Of a stretch of 64,000 bases of DNA, positions 8,784 to 16,200 are shown one piece after another. A program made the translations under genes and the position numbers. Source of the stretch: Mucilaginibacter celer (lineage in GTDB: Bacteria; Bacteroidota; Bacteroidia; Sphingobacteriales; Sphingobacteriaceae); NCBI RefSeq assembly GCF_003576455.2, contig NZ_CP032869.1:5766001-5830000 (forward strand). The letters run 5' to 3'. The notes beneath the pieces were generated by a model. That model saw nothing but the letters and a program-made list of their open reading frames with translations. It made no database searches and was not told where the DNA came from. Positions within the stretch are counted from its first letter, which is position 1, and every line of letters begins with the position of its first letter.

Positions 8784-9251
8784 TTAGGGCATAACCGAAG
8801 GCTTCTGCCCCAAAATATACCCTATCCTCTCCCCTTGCCCTAAAGTATCTTTAGACGATGTTAACTCCTTCCCTTCCAGGCGGCTATAATCAAATACACC
8901 AGTAGCACCGGTTTTCAACACCTCAATTGTTTGTACCTTTGATGGAATCTTCGCACCAAACCAATGCTCATCATCCTGCTGTTTCCAGGTAACCAGGGTA
9001 AAAACTTCACCCGCGGCAAGTGATTTATTACCATCAAGAGCCGATTTCAAAGCCGCATCGTTACCGTAAAGCGTGCTCGTTGTAGCTTTTGTTTTGTTCA
9101 CAAAGGATGTAATCACCTTAAACCCGTCGAGGTTATATTTTGGCGACGCAGGGAGCGCGGCATCGGTATTGAATAATTTAACCGATTTGTTATTTGAGCA
9201 GGCAGCCAGCAATAAAGCGCATCCGCCTAAAAATATATGTAATGCTTTCAT
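8784..9251 (-). CDS. Cytochrome P460-like lipoprotein lacking a haem motif
   Basis: The start at 9251 gives MKALHIFLGGCALLLAACSN, a lipoprotein signal with Cys at residue 18, and places the gene four bases after the preceding stop. An upstream ATG at 9284 would overlap that gene. The domain (YGNDAALKSALDGNKSLAAG, VFTLVTWKQQDDEHWFGAKI) aligns with the P460 part of its neighbour (FGNDVAVKAIKENKIHPWPN, IFAKVAWAQ), but no CxxCH haem site is present. It is probably a non-haem paralogue, perhaps a partner or regulator of the haem protein encoded just upstream. The function is unknown. Confidence 0.75.
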   Translation of the reverse strand: MKALHIFLGGCALLLAACSNNKSVKLFNTDAALPASPKYNLDGFKVITSFVNKTKATTSTLYGNDAALKSALDGNKSLAAGEVFTLVTWKQQDDEHWFGAKIPSKVQTIEVLKTGATGVFDYSRLEGKELTSSKDTLGQGERIGYILGQKPSVMP

Positions 9252-9255
9252 GGGT

Positions 9256-10218
9256 TTAGTGTTTAATGGGTTGGGTAAATACAAAATCTTCGTTGGCCAA
9301 TGGTTTGTGGCAGCTTACGCATTCGTTGGCAAACAGTACGTTGGCACCGCCGTAAGGGACCATCTTAGGCGTTTTGAAACGGGCCCAGCCCCAGCCCGCG
9401 GTCGACGCGTATTTTTTATCGTCTTTAATCATGTATTCCACCTGTTTAAACTCGCCGGTGTGGGTGGTACCGTCCTTATCCTGCAATTGGGCCCAGGCCA
9501 CTTTGGCAAAAATGGTTCCGTTGGGCCAGGGGTGGATCTTGTTTTCTTTAATGGCTTTAACGGCCACATCGTTACCGAAAATCACCCGTAGAGTGTTGTT
9601 ATCCTCCCGATCGGTTGTGCTGATGGGCTGCCAGTTTTTATAATCGGGGATATAGGCTATGCCGTTAGCTGCAACCGGCAATTTTGCGAACGAAGTTGAT
9701 TTACCTTGCCAGTGTTGGTATTGCCTGTCTGCAGCGTTAATGGCAGCGGTGTCGGCAGGTTTGCTATGGATCATACCTGCGAGATAGTTTTTTAATATGT
9801 TGATATCCGCCGGTGATAATTTAGCTTCGGTATGTACCGCAGTGTAACCTGGCAAAGGCATAGCCCCGGCCAGCACCTGGTTAATGGATTCCCACAACTT
9901 TGCTTTCTGATCGGCGGGGGCAAACTTGTTCCATTCCGAAAAATTGAGACCGGCTCTGCCATCTTTAATATGCCCGGCCACGCCCCAGTACACCGGTGCT
10001 ATTTTATCATACCATCGCAAATTGGTTTGGTTAGAGTGGCAATCATAACAGGCCCGCTGAATAATAGCTTTTACATCGGCAGGGGCAGTAAAATCGCCGG
10101 TTACAGGTGGGTTCGGCACATCCGGACGTACAAACTGGATGCCTATAAAGCCTGCAAGCAATATTAAAATGATGATAAATGCTTTTCGCTGGTATAACGG
10201 TTTTTTATCGGTTTTCAT
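9256..10218 (-). CDS. Membrane-anchored haem protein: haem-binding domain fused to cytochrome P460
   Basis: The ATG at 10218 gives MKTDKKPLYQRKAFIIILIL, with one membrane helix (about 12-29) and the rest periplasmic. The first domain has CYDCHSNQTNLRWYDKIAPV, a Haem_bd-type CxxCH site. The second is a P460 domain (FGNDVAVKAIKENKIHPWPN) ending in CVSCHKPLANEDFVFTQP, a second CxxCH. Known P460 proteins oxidise hydroxylamine or detoxify nitrogen oxides; whether this one does so is not shown. It is followed after four bases by its haem-less paralogue, so the two are probably co-expressed. Confidence 0.85.
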   Translation of the reverse strand: MKTDKKPLYQRKAFIIILILLAGFIGIQFVRPDVPNPPVTGDFTAPADVKAIIQRACYDCHSNQTNLRWYDKIAPVYWGVAGHIKDGRAGLNFSEWNKFAPADQKAKLWESINQVLAGAMPLPGYTAVHTEAKLSPADINILKNYLAGMIHSKPADTAAINAADRQYQHWQGKSTSFAKLPVAANGIAYIPDYKNWQPISTTDREDNNTLRVIFGNDVAVKAIKENKIHPWPNGTIFAKVAWAQLQDKDGTTHTGEFKQVEYMIKDDKKYASTAGWGWARFKTPKMVPYGGANVLFANECVSCHKPLANEDFVFTQPIKH

Positions 10219-10430
10219 AGCCCTTTCGGTTTTGTGATACAAAGAAAAGTACAATACATAACAACGGCAGCTTCAATTAGTTGAGCAGGGAAAAACAATC
10301 GTTAAACAGGGAAAAAAGGAAGTTGAGTTTACAAAACATTATGTTTTTTTGCCGCTTTTGATACTCTTTGAATGGCTGTTATCTGTGATAAGTATTAAAT
10401 TAGCTTAGTACCTTCGAATGGTTAATCATC

Positions 10431-11501
10431 ATGAAAACAAGAGTTTTTATTATTCTCTCCATCATCATAAGCTGCGCTATCAAAGCCCATGCTCAAGCCA
10501 ACTTTAACCAGGTAGATATCTGGCTAAAAAACAATGCTGCAGAAATGGGCGGCCGGGTTGTGCTGGTTGTATATAAGGATGGCAAACTGATTTACAACCA
10601 TGCCGAAAACAACATGAGCATCAAGCAAAAATTTGTTACCCGCATGATAGCCCGTAAACAAGGCAAAAAAGCCGATCTGGATGATTTTAGCAGCACATCG
10701 AAAGTGGCCATAGCCAGTTGCAGCAAATGGCTGAGCGCGGCTTTGGTGATGACTTTTGTTGACGAAGGCAAACTGAAACTCACCGATACCGTTGGCAAAT
10801 ACCTGCCCGTATTATCGCAGCATGGTAAGGGGATGATCACCATTGGCCAATGCCTTTCGCACCAAACAGGTATTAAAACTTCGCCTTTAAAAGAAAGCCT
10901 CGAAGAGATGCGGCAGGAAAACTCGATGGATGATGCCATGGCCGATATCGCCGCATTGCCCATGGAAGGTACGCCAGGCAAAGTTTTTCACTACAGCAAC
11001 GCCGGATTACAAATTGCCGGGGCCATCCTCGAAAAAATAAGCGGTAAAAGTTTCGAAACCCTGTTTGCAGAGCGCATTGCCCAACCGCTTGGCATAAAGA
11101 ATACCGATTTTGGCCATGCCAAAGTAGCCCTACCGGCAGGCGGCGCATATAGTACCTCCGAAGATTATCTGAACTTTTTAACCATGGTCCTGAATCGTGG
11201 TGTATTTAACGGCAAACATATTTTAAGCGAAAACAGCATTACCCAGATGCAGGTAAACCGAATTACACCGGATGTTAAAATAACCTACACCCCCGCCGAG
11301 GCCGGTGGATTAGGTTATGGCTATGGCGAGTGGGTGTTTGATGCGCATACGGTAAGCAGTCCGGGATTGTTTGGGAGTTTTCCGTGGATAGATAAGGCTA
11401 AGCAATATGCGGCTTTTATGCTTTGTTTTTATATTAAAAGCGATGGCCGCCAGCAGCGTTACAAAGAGTTGAAGCAATTGGTGGGTGAAGCCGTGAAATA
11501 G
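10431..11501 (+). CDS. Secreted serine hydrolase of the beta-lactamase/class C fold
   Basis: 356 residues with a signal peptide (MKTRVFIILSIIISCAIKAHA). The catalytic Ser-x-x-Lys is SCSK at about residues 96-99, and the second motif Tyr-x-Asn is YSN at about 188-190. The third motif region lies near GGLGYGYGEW. These are the marks of the esterase/beta-lactamase/D-peptidase group (PF00144). Most members without a clinical role are peptidases or esterases, so antibiotic resistance should not be assumed. It lies 13 bases before the AraC gene but has no evident functional link to it. Confidence 0.88.
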   Translation: MKTRVFIILSIIISCAIKAHAQANFNQVDIWLKNNAAEMGGRVVLVVYKDGKLIYNHAENNMSIKQKFVTRMIARKQGKKADLDDFSSTSKVAIASCSKWLSAALVMTFVDEGKLKLTDTVGKYLPVLSQHGKGMITIGQCLSHQTGIKTSPLKESLEEMRQENSMDDAMADIAALPMEGTPGKVFHYSNAGLQIAGAILEKISGKSFETLFAERIAQPLGIKNTDFGHAKVALPAGGAYSTSEDYLNFLTMVLNRGVFNGKHILSENSITQMQVNRITPDVKITYTPAEAGGLGYGYGEWVFDAHTVSSPGLFGSFPWIDKAKQYAAFMLCFYIKSDGRQQRYKELKQLVGEAVK

Positions 11502-11514
11502 TATTTTTACCAGC

Positions 11515-12075
11515 ATGAAGCTGTACATCAAAAATATGGTTTGCCGTCGCTGTAAAATAATGGTGAAAAGCGAACTTGAAAAGGCAGGCCTGCGCCCGCT
11601 CAGCATCGAGCTTGGTGAAGTGGAACTGGAACAGGTCCCGGCCGGTGACCAGCTTAAACAGCTAAGTTCATCGTTAAATGAATTGGGCTTTGAACTGATC
11701 GACGATCAAAAAAGCCGCCTCATCGAGCAGATCAAAACTCTAATTATTGAACAGGTGCATTATGCCGACGGGCAATCGCCATTAAAACTTTCGGCGGTGC
11801 TTACCTCAAAACTTAATTACGATTATGGTTACCTCAGCAACCTGTTTTCCGCGGTAGAGGGCACCACTATCGAAAAATATCTCATAGCCCAAAGAGTTGA
11901 AAAAGTGAAGGAATTACTGGTTTATAATGAGTTGAGCCTTTCGGAAATTGCTTTTAGGTTAGGTTATAGCAGTGTGGCTTATCTTTCCAGCCAGTTTAAA
12001 CAGGTTACCGGGTTAACACCTTCGGCTTTTAAAGCTTTGCAGGGGAGCAAGCGGAAGAATTTGGAGGATATATAA
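11515..12075 (+). CDS. AraC-family regulator with an HMA-like N-terminal domain
   Basis: 186 residues. The N-terminal 70 (MKLYIKNMVCRRCKIMVKSE) resemble a ferredoxin-fold heavy-metal-associated domain with CxxC at residues 10-13. The C-terminal 90 form a double HTH of the AraC type (LSLSEIAFRLGYSSVAYLSS, then QFKQVTGLTPSAFKAL). No sugar-binding cupin is present. The next gene downstream is an HMA-domain membrane protein, so I infer a metal- or thiol-responsive regulator for it. The family is known in Bacteroidota, but the ligand is not clear from the sequence. Confidence 0.85.
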   Translation: MKLYIKNMVCRRCKIMVKSELEKAGLRPLSIELGEVELEQVPAGDQLKQLSSSLNELGFELIDDQKSRLIEQIKTLIIEQVHYADGQSPLKLSAVLTSKLNYDYGYLSNLFSAVEGTTIEKYLIAQRVEKVKELLVYNELSLSEIAFRLGYSSVAYLSSQFKQVTGLTPSAFKALQGSKRKNLEDI

Positions 12076-12102
12076 ACCGGTTCATCCCTCCAATAAAAAA
12101 TC

Positions 12103-12201
12103 GTCATCCCGAACTTGTTTCGGGAATCCACAGGACAGTTCGCCTGCTTTGCTTAGCATGGTTGCTTAGCGTGTGGGATGCCGAAACAAGTTCGGCATGA
12201 C
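12103..12201. repeat. REP-like inverted repeat (GTCATCCCGAACTTGTTTCGG type)
   Basis: Arms 12103-12125 and 12180-12201 are complementary except for a few mismatches, around a variable 54-base centre. The unit fills most of the gap between the AraC gene and the HMA gene. It differs in arm sequence from the commoner repeat family in this window. Nothing else is visible in this gap. Confidence 0.8.
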
Positions 12202-12320
12202 ATTATGTGTGTTAATCAACCCACCATTAACCTGTAAATCTTATAAATCATACCCATAATCCTGTAACATCTACCCTCCCATCCTGCGGTAATTTTGTAT
12301 CAACAAACAATAAAATTACC

Positions 12321-13055
12321 ATGACACACACGTATAACATCACCGGGATGACCTGTACCGGCTGCCTTGCCAAAGTGCAAGGGCTTTTACAACAGGTTGC
12401 TAACGTTGAAAAAGTAGAGATCTCACTGGCCGAAGGCACCGCCGATATCACCATGAAAAAACACGTAGCCACTGCCGACCTTCAACAGGCCTTAGCTGCG
12501 TATCCCAAATACCAGCTTAGCGAAGCCGAAAGCCACCACCACCAGGTGAGCGGCGCTATTGGCGATGAGGAAAACAGGACATGGCTTCAAACTTATAAAC
12601 CTATCCTGCTCATCTTCGGTTATCTTTTGGTAGTCTCATTGATAGCGGGTTATCACAGCAGTTTTAGCATCATGACCATGATGCGGGTTTTTATGAGTGG
12701 ATTTTTCCTGGTATTCTCTTTTTTTAAACTGTTAGATATCCGGGGCTTTGCTGATAGTTATAGCATGTATGATATTGTTGCCAAACGCTGGAAAGGATGG
12801 GGTTTTGTTTATGTATTTGTTGAGTTGGGTTTAGGGATCGCTTTTGCGCTTGATGTTGCTCCCGTGATTATTAATGCGATAATGGTGGCGGTAATGAGCA
12901 TAAGCCTGGTTGGCGTGTTACAAAGTGTGTTTAATAAAAGGCAGATCCGTTGCGCATGTTTGGGCGCAGTGTTTAATTTGCCCATGAGCACGGTTACTAT
13001 TATTGAGGATGGGCTGATGATTGTGATGGGAATTGTGACGTTGGGGTTGATGTAA
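12321..13055 (+). CDS. HMA-domain/MauE-like membrane protein
   Basis: 244 residues. The N-terminal 65 form a heavy-metal-associated domain with GMTCTGC, the metal-binding CxxC. Then come about four membrane helices (LLIFGYLLVVSLIAGY, VFMSGFFLVFSFFKLL, FVELGLGIAFALDVAP, AIMVAVMSISLVGVLQSV), like the MauE/DoxX redox membrane proteins. A conserved IRCACLGAVFNLPMSTVTII loop near the end adds a Cys-x-Cys pair. A role in metal or thiol transfer across the inner membrane is likely; copper is a guess. The upstream AraC/HMA regulator probably controls it. Confidence 0.82.
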   Translation: MTHTYNITGMTCTGCLAKVQGLLQQVANVEKVEISLAEGTADITMKKHVATADLQQALAAYPKYQLSEAESHHHQVSGAIGDEENRTWLQTYKPILLIFGYLLVVSLIAGYHSSFSIMTMMRVFMSGFFLVFSFFKLLDIRGFADSYSMYDIVAKRWKGWGFVYVFVELGLGIAFALDVAPVIINAIMVAVMSISLVGVLQSVFNKRQIRCACLGAVFNLPMSTVTIIEDGLMIVMGIVTLGLM

Positions 13056-13068
13056 ACTTCCTCCTATT

Positions 13069-13208
13069 TGTCATTTCGATGGAGCCGCGGGGGGCAGAAG
13101 TACGGGGGCGAAAGAGAAATCTTCTACACCACGCGTAATGAATAACAGGGCGTAGAAGATTTCTCCTCCCCTCATTCGCAAAGGCCACCCCTGGTCGTCG
13201 AAATGACA
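13069..13208. repeat. Long inverted repeat (TGTCATTTCGA type)
   Basis: The unit begins TGTCATTTCGA and ends TCGAAATGACA, with inner arms around GAGAAATCTTCTAC and GTAGAAGATTTCTC. It fills the gap between the HMA gene and the small gene at 13243, giving a long imperfect stem of about 140 bases. It is another REP-like family of intergenic palindromes. Confidence 0.75.
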
Positions 13209-13242
13209 ATTTGTAATTAAAATGGTTTGAATATAAACCCTA

Positions 13243-13473
13243 TCACATCCTAAACCGCAACGCTACCGATCTTCCCAAGGCCTGGGCAAAATCCGGTTCA
13301 ATTACCGGGCCTTCGCCGGCTTGTACCCATACGCGGCGGGCATCTTTTTGCAGGATGATCTTCTCGCCATTTAATAAAATTTCAAGTTCGCTGGTGGCAG
13401 GGGTAATTGGCGAGGTATTGAGTTGATACACGTAATCGGTATCATTAAAGGTTATTCGTAGTGGCAGTCCCAT
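13243..13473 (-). CDS. Small hypothetical protein (76 aa)
   Basis: Starting at the ATG at 13473 (MGLPLRITFNDTDYVYQLNT) gives a 76-residue soluble protein; a longer frame would add an unlikely Cys-rich leader. The sequence is mostly strand-like and ends QALGRSVALRFRM. I recognise no family. Codon use fits the neighbourhood. It is a single gene, with repeat DNA after its stop and the receiver gene upstream on the same strand. Confidence 0.55.
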   Translation of the reverse strand: MGLPLRITFNDTDYVYQLNTSPITPATSELEILLNGEKIILQKDARRVWVQAGEGPVIEPDFAQALGRSVALRFRM

Positions 13474-13593
13474 CTTTATCTTCTCTGGCAGTAAACATAC
13501 ACAACAGCAAATGCAAAAGCAACAGGCTTTTGCGCTTATCGGCAAATAGTATTATAAAAATTTAGTATTCAACCGTTTAAATTAAAAAATAAC

Positions 13594-13959
13594 TTAAGCC
13601 GCCAGCTGGAATTGAACGGTTCTAATCAGGTTGTTCATGCCAAAGGGCTTATGTAAAATGCCATCGGGAGCACCCTGGTGATTCAAAACGGCATCATTCT
13701 CTTCACTTTCCGAACAAATTATTACCGGCAGCTTCCTGGTAGCGATGTTTAATTTGATGAGCCTGCAAACTTCCTGGCTATCCATACCGGCCTGCTGAGT
13801 ATCCAGGATTACCAGGTCGGGGCGGTTTGCCTTAATGTGATCAAATACCAGTTCGGCCCGGGTTGAAGAAATTACATCGTAGCCATGGTTATGAAGGATA
13901 TAAGTCATTACCTCTATCATCAGCTCGTTATCCTCCAATATTAATATTTTACCGGTCAT
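13594..13959 (-). CDS. Single-domain response regulator (receiver only)
   Basis: 121 residues forming one CheY-like receiver domain. The acidic pair is E9-D10, the phosphorylated Asp is D53 (VILD), the switch Ser is S83 and the conserved Lys is K104 in HKPF. There is no output domain. The start at 13959 is set by an unusually good Shine-Dalgarno sequence; an upstream in-frame ATG lacks one. No kinase gene is next to it, so its partner is unknown. It may act through protein contacts, as CheY-type proteins do. Confidence 0.88.
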   Translation of the reverse strand: MTGKILILEDNELMIEVMTYILHNHGYDVISSTRAELVFDHIKANRPDLVILDTQQAGMDSQEVCRLIKLNIATRKLPVIICSESEENDAVLNHQGAPDGILHKPFGMNNLIRTVQFQLAA

Positions 13960-13966
13960 GGTTGTA

Positions 13967-13975
13967 TCCTCCTTT
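13967..13975 (-). promoter_or_regulatory. Strong Shine-Dalgarno sequence of the receiver gene
   Basis: The minus strand reads AAAGGAGGA seven bases before the ATG at 13959. Most genes in this window lack such a site, as is usual in Bacteroidota, so this one fixes the start. Confidence 0.75.
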
Positions 13976-14167
13976 CTGTACAATAGCAATGCAAAGCCCA
14001 TGCCATTGATTAACTTACAGTTAAACACGGCTTCGGCGGCAAAAGAAGGTGTCCTAATTAGCTGGATTTTTGTGATGATATTTTAACAATTATAATGTCA
14101 ATGTTTAATCACAATTGATCTGTTTTATTACATTTGGTTTCAGTAAACAGTTTTAGCTGCCCGGAAA

Positions 14168-15181
14168 ATGGATAGTATCAATATTAAAAAGCTTGCAAAG
14201 GAACTCAATATATCCACATCAACAGTATCAAGGGCTTTTAATGATAATACTGATATTAACAAGGATACCAAAGAGCGGATCCTGGCCTATGCCAAACAAC
14301 ACAACTATTTGCCAAATCATTACGCCAGTAACCTGCGCGATAAAAAAACTAAAACACTTGCTGTAATTGTTCCCGAAATTGCCAACGATTTTTTTTCGCA
14401 GGCCATTAACGGCATCGAGGAAGTAGCCCGAAAAAAGGGATTTTACATTTTGCTTTACCGCACAGATGATGTTTTTGAAAAGGAGGTATCATTTGTAAAC
14501 TACCTTAACAATGGCAAGGCCGATGGCATCATCATGTCAGTATCGGGCGAAGCCAACGATCATAACTACCTGCGCCAGTTGGAAAAGAAACATATCCCGG
14601 TGGTATTTTTCGACAGAGTTTACGAAGATATTGATGCCGCCAAAGTAACCACTAACGATTACGACAGCAGCTTTTCGGCCACGGAGCACCTCATCAAAAC
14701 CGGGTGTAAAAAAATTGCTTACCTGGTGGTAAATAAAAGTATCTCGATTGGAAAAGTGCGTATGCAGGGCTACCAGGATGCCCTCGCCAAACATAAAACG
14801 CCCTTCGACGATAGCCTGGTGATTGATTGCAGCAACGACGAAAAGGTAAACTATAAAATACTGAAAAAAGTACTGCAGGATGTTAAGCCCGATGGCATTT
14901 TCAGTTCGGTGGAGCGTTTGGCCTTTGCTACTTATTATGTATGTAATGATTTGGGAATTTCCATCCCCGATGATTTAAAAGTGATCAGTTTCTCGAGCCT
15001 TAGGGTGGCCCCCTTACTGGCACCTGCCCTCTCAACCATAACCCAGCCGGCTTACGAAATGGGCGTTAAAGCTGCCACACTGCTATTTGAAGCATTGGAA
15101 AATAACGGCAACGGCGTAGCTAAAAAAGAGCATGTATTGAAATCGAAGCTTTATATCAGGAAATCTTCGATTGGTGAATAG
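14168..15181 (+). CDS. LacI-family transcriptional regulator
   Basis: 337 residues. The N-terminal HTH is INIKKLAKELNISTSTVSRA, followed by a hinge region and a periplasmic-binding-protein-like ligand domain from about residue 60 (TLAVIVPEIANDFFSQAING). The C-terminal half has the usual SFSSLRVAPLLAPALSTITQ. It should bind a sugar or nucleoside. No transporter or enzyme gene is adjacent, so its targets lie elsewhere or it regulates itself. Confidence 0.92.
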   Translation: MDSINIKKLAKELNISTSTVSRAFNDNTDINKDTKERILAYAKQHNYLPNHYASNLRDKKTKTLAVIVPEIANDFFSQAINGIEEVARKKGFYILLYRTDDVFEKEVSFVNYLNNGKADGIIMSVSGEANDHNYLRQLEKKHIPVVFFDRVYEDIDAAKVTTNDYDSSFSATEHLIKTGCKKIAYLVVNKSISIGKVRMQGYQDALAKHKTPFDDSLVIDCSNDEKVNYKILKKVLQDVKPDGIFSSVERLAFATYYVCNDLGISIPDDLKVISFSSLRVAPLLAPALSTITQPAYEMGVKAATLLFEALENNGNGVAKKEHVLKSKLYIRKSSIGE

Positions 15182-15310
15182 TGAGTGGTTAATTAGGTGA
15201 ATGGTTTTGTTAAGTGGAAATAGTCCTTTTCCTCAGCAACAAGAAAAAGCAATCAACTATTCTCCAAAAAACAATCACTCACCTAATCAACTCAATCAAC
15301 CAATCACTTA
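15181..15310. repeat. Inverted repeat built of GTGAGTGGTTnATTAGGTGA words
   Basis: The left part (15181-15204) reads GTGAGTGGTTAATTAGGTGA and the right part (15274-15308) is made of its complement with small changes (CTCACCTAATCAACTCAATC). It occupies the whole gap between the LacI gene and the nitroreductase gene. A related unit lies at 37825-37901, so it is a repeat family and not a one-off terminator. Confidence 0.7.
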
Positions 15311-15314
15311 AAAT

Positions 15315-15944
15315 TTACGCCTCAATAAACAGCTCACTTTGCGGGCGGCGTACTTTAATCATTTTGCTGTAAGCATCATCTTCGGCACGGAAGCCAACTG
15401 CTGCAATTACTGAAGTAGTTAGGCCTTGTTCTTTTAAGCCCAAAATCTCGTCGAATTTTTCTGCATCAAAACCTTCCATCGGGGCGGCATCAACACCAAG
15501 TTCGGCTGCTTCTGATAATAAAACACCCAAGGCAATATAAGCCTGCTTGTGCGACCATGCCACTTTCTGCTCATCGGTGCGGCTGGCTAATGTACCCAAT
15601 ACCATTTGCTCGTAACCGGCAAGGGCTTCGCGGGCAATACCGCGGGTGGTGGCAACCAAATCGATGAATTTTTTACCGAAATCCTCGTCGAGGTTGGTTA
15701 ATGATGCGAACACAAATAAAGCCGACGAATCGGTGATCTGCGCCTGGTCATACCCTACTGCACGCAGTTTTTGTTTGGTTTCGGCATCCTGAACTACAAT
15801 AACTTTAAATGATTGTAAGCCTAATGAAGTTGGGGCCAATTGGATGGCTGTTTTTAAAGCGCTTAACTGCTCTGCATTTATTTTTTTGCTGGAATCGAAT
15901 TTTTTTACTGCCGATCTCCATTGTAATTTTTCTACTAATGACAT
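15315..15944 (-). CDS. Nitroreductase-family NAD(P)H-dependent oxidoreductase
   Basis: 209 residues, the usual length of a single-domain FMN nitroreductase of the NfsB type. The N-terminus has the flavin-binding WRSAVKKFD, and later segments include APTSLGLQSFKVIVVQ, GVDAAPMEGFDAEKFDEILG and the closing KVRRPQSELF. It is cytoplasmic, forms a dimer in known members and reduces nitro compounds or quinones. It stands alone between two repeat regions. Confidence 0.9.
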   Translation of the reverse strand: MSLVEKLQWRSAVKKFDSSKKINAEQLSALKTAIQLAPTSLGLQSFKVIVVQDAETKQKLRAVGYDQAQITDSSALFVFASLTNLDEDFGKKFIDLVATTRGIAREALAGYEQMVLGTLASRTDEQKVAWSHKQAYIALGVLLSEAAELGVDAAPMEGFDAEKFDEILGLKEQGLTTSVIAAVGFRAEDDAYSKMIKVRRPQSELFIEA

Positions 15945-16060
15945 GACTATTCTTTTTGAATGTTTTGTTGAAACAAATATATGTGTTTAAACATATATGT
16001 TTAGCCATGCAATTGTAAAGAGATTTTTCTGGTTAAGCATATCTTTATCACCAGCACATC

Positions 16061-16134
16061 ATTGCGAGGTACGAAGCAATCGCACGTAGGCAGATCCACT
16101 CTGTATGGTTCGCGATTGCTTCGTACCTCGCAAT
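16061..16134. repeat. REP-like palindrome, family 1 (copy a)
   Basis: Arms 16061-16083 and 16112-16134 are perfectly complementary over 23 bases. They share the word ATTGCGAGGTACGAAGCAAT with copies at 35071, 45321, 52161, 58782 and 59865. The 28-base centre varies. It lies between the nitroreductase gene and the terminator of the transglycosylase gene. Confidence 0.9.
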
Positions 16135-16173
16135 CACGGCCCGGAGACTATTCTCCTATCAACATCAAATAAA

Positions 16174-16193
16174 AAAGGGGCTTTCGCCCCTTT
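16174..16193 (-). terminator. Rho-independent terminator of the transglycosylase gene
   Basis: Arms AAAGGGGC (16174-16181) and GCCCCTTT (16186-16193) pair fully around a four-base loop. On the minus strand the stem is followed by TTTTTTATTTG. It lies only 8 bases beyond the stop codon at 16201. Confidence 0.9.
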
Positions 16194-16200
16194 CCATGCC

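Noticed and set aside
10431..11501. Antibiotic-resistance beta-lactamase
   Set aside because: Only the general fold and SxxK/YxN motifs are present. Such proteins are mostly peptidases or esterases, and there is no resistance context.
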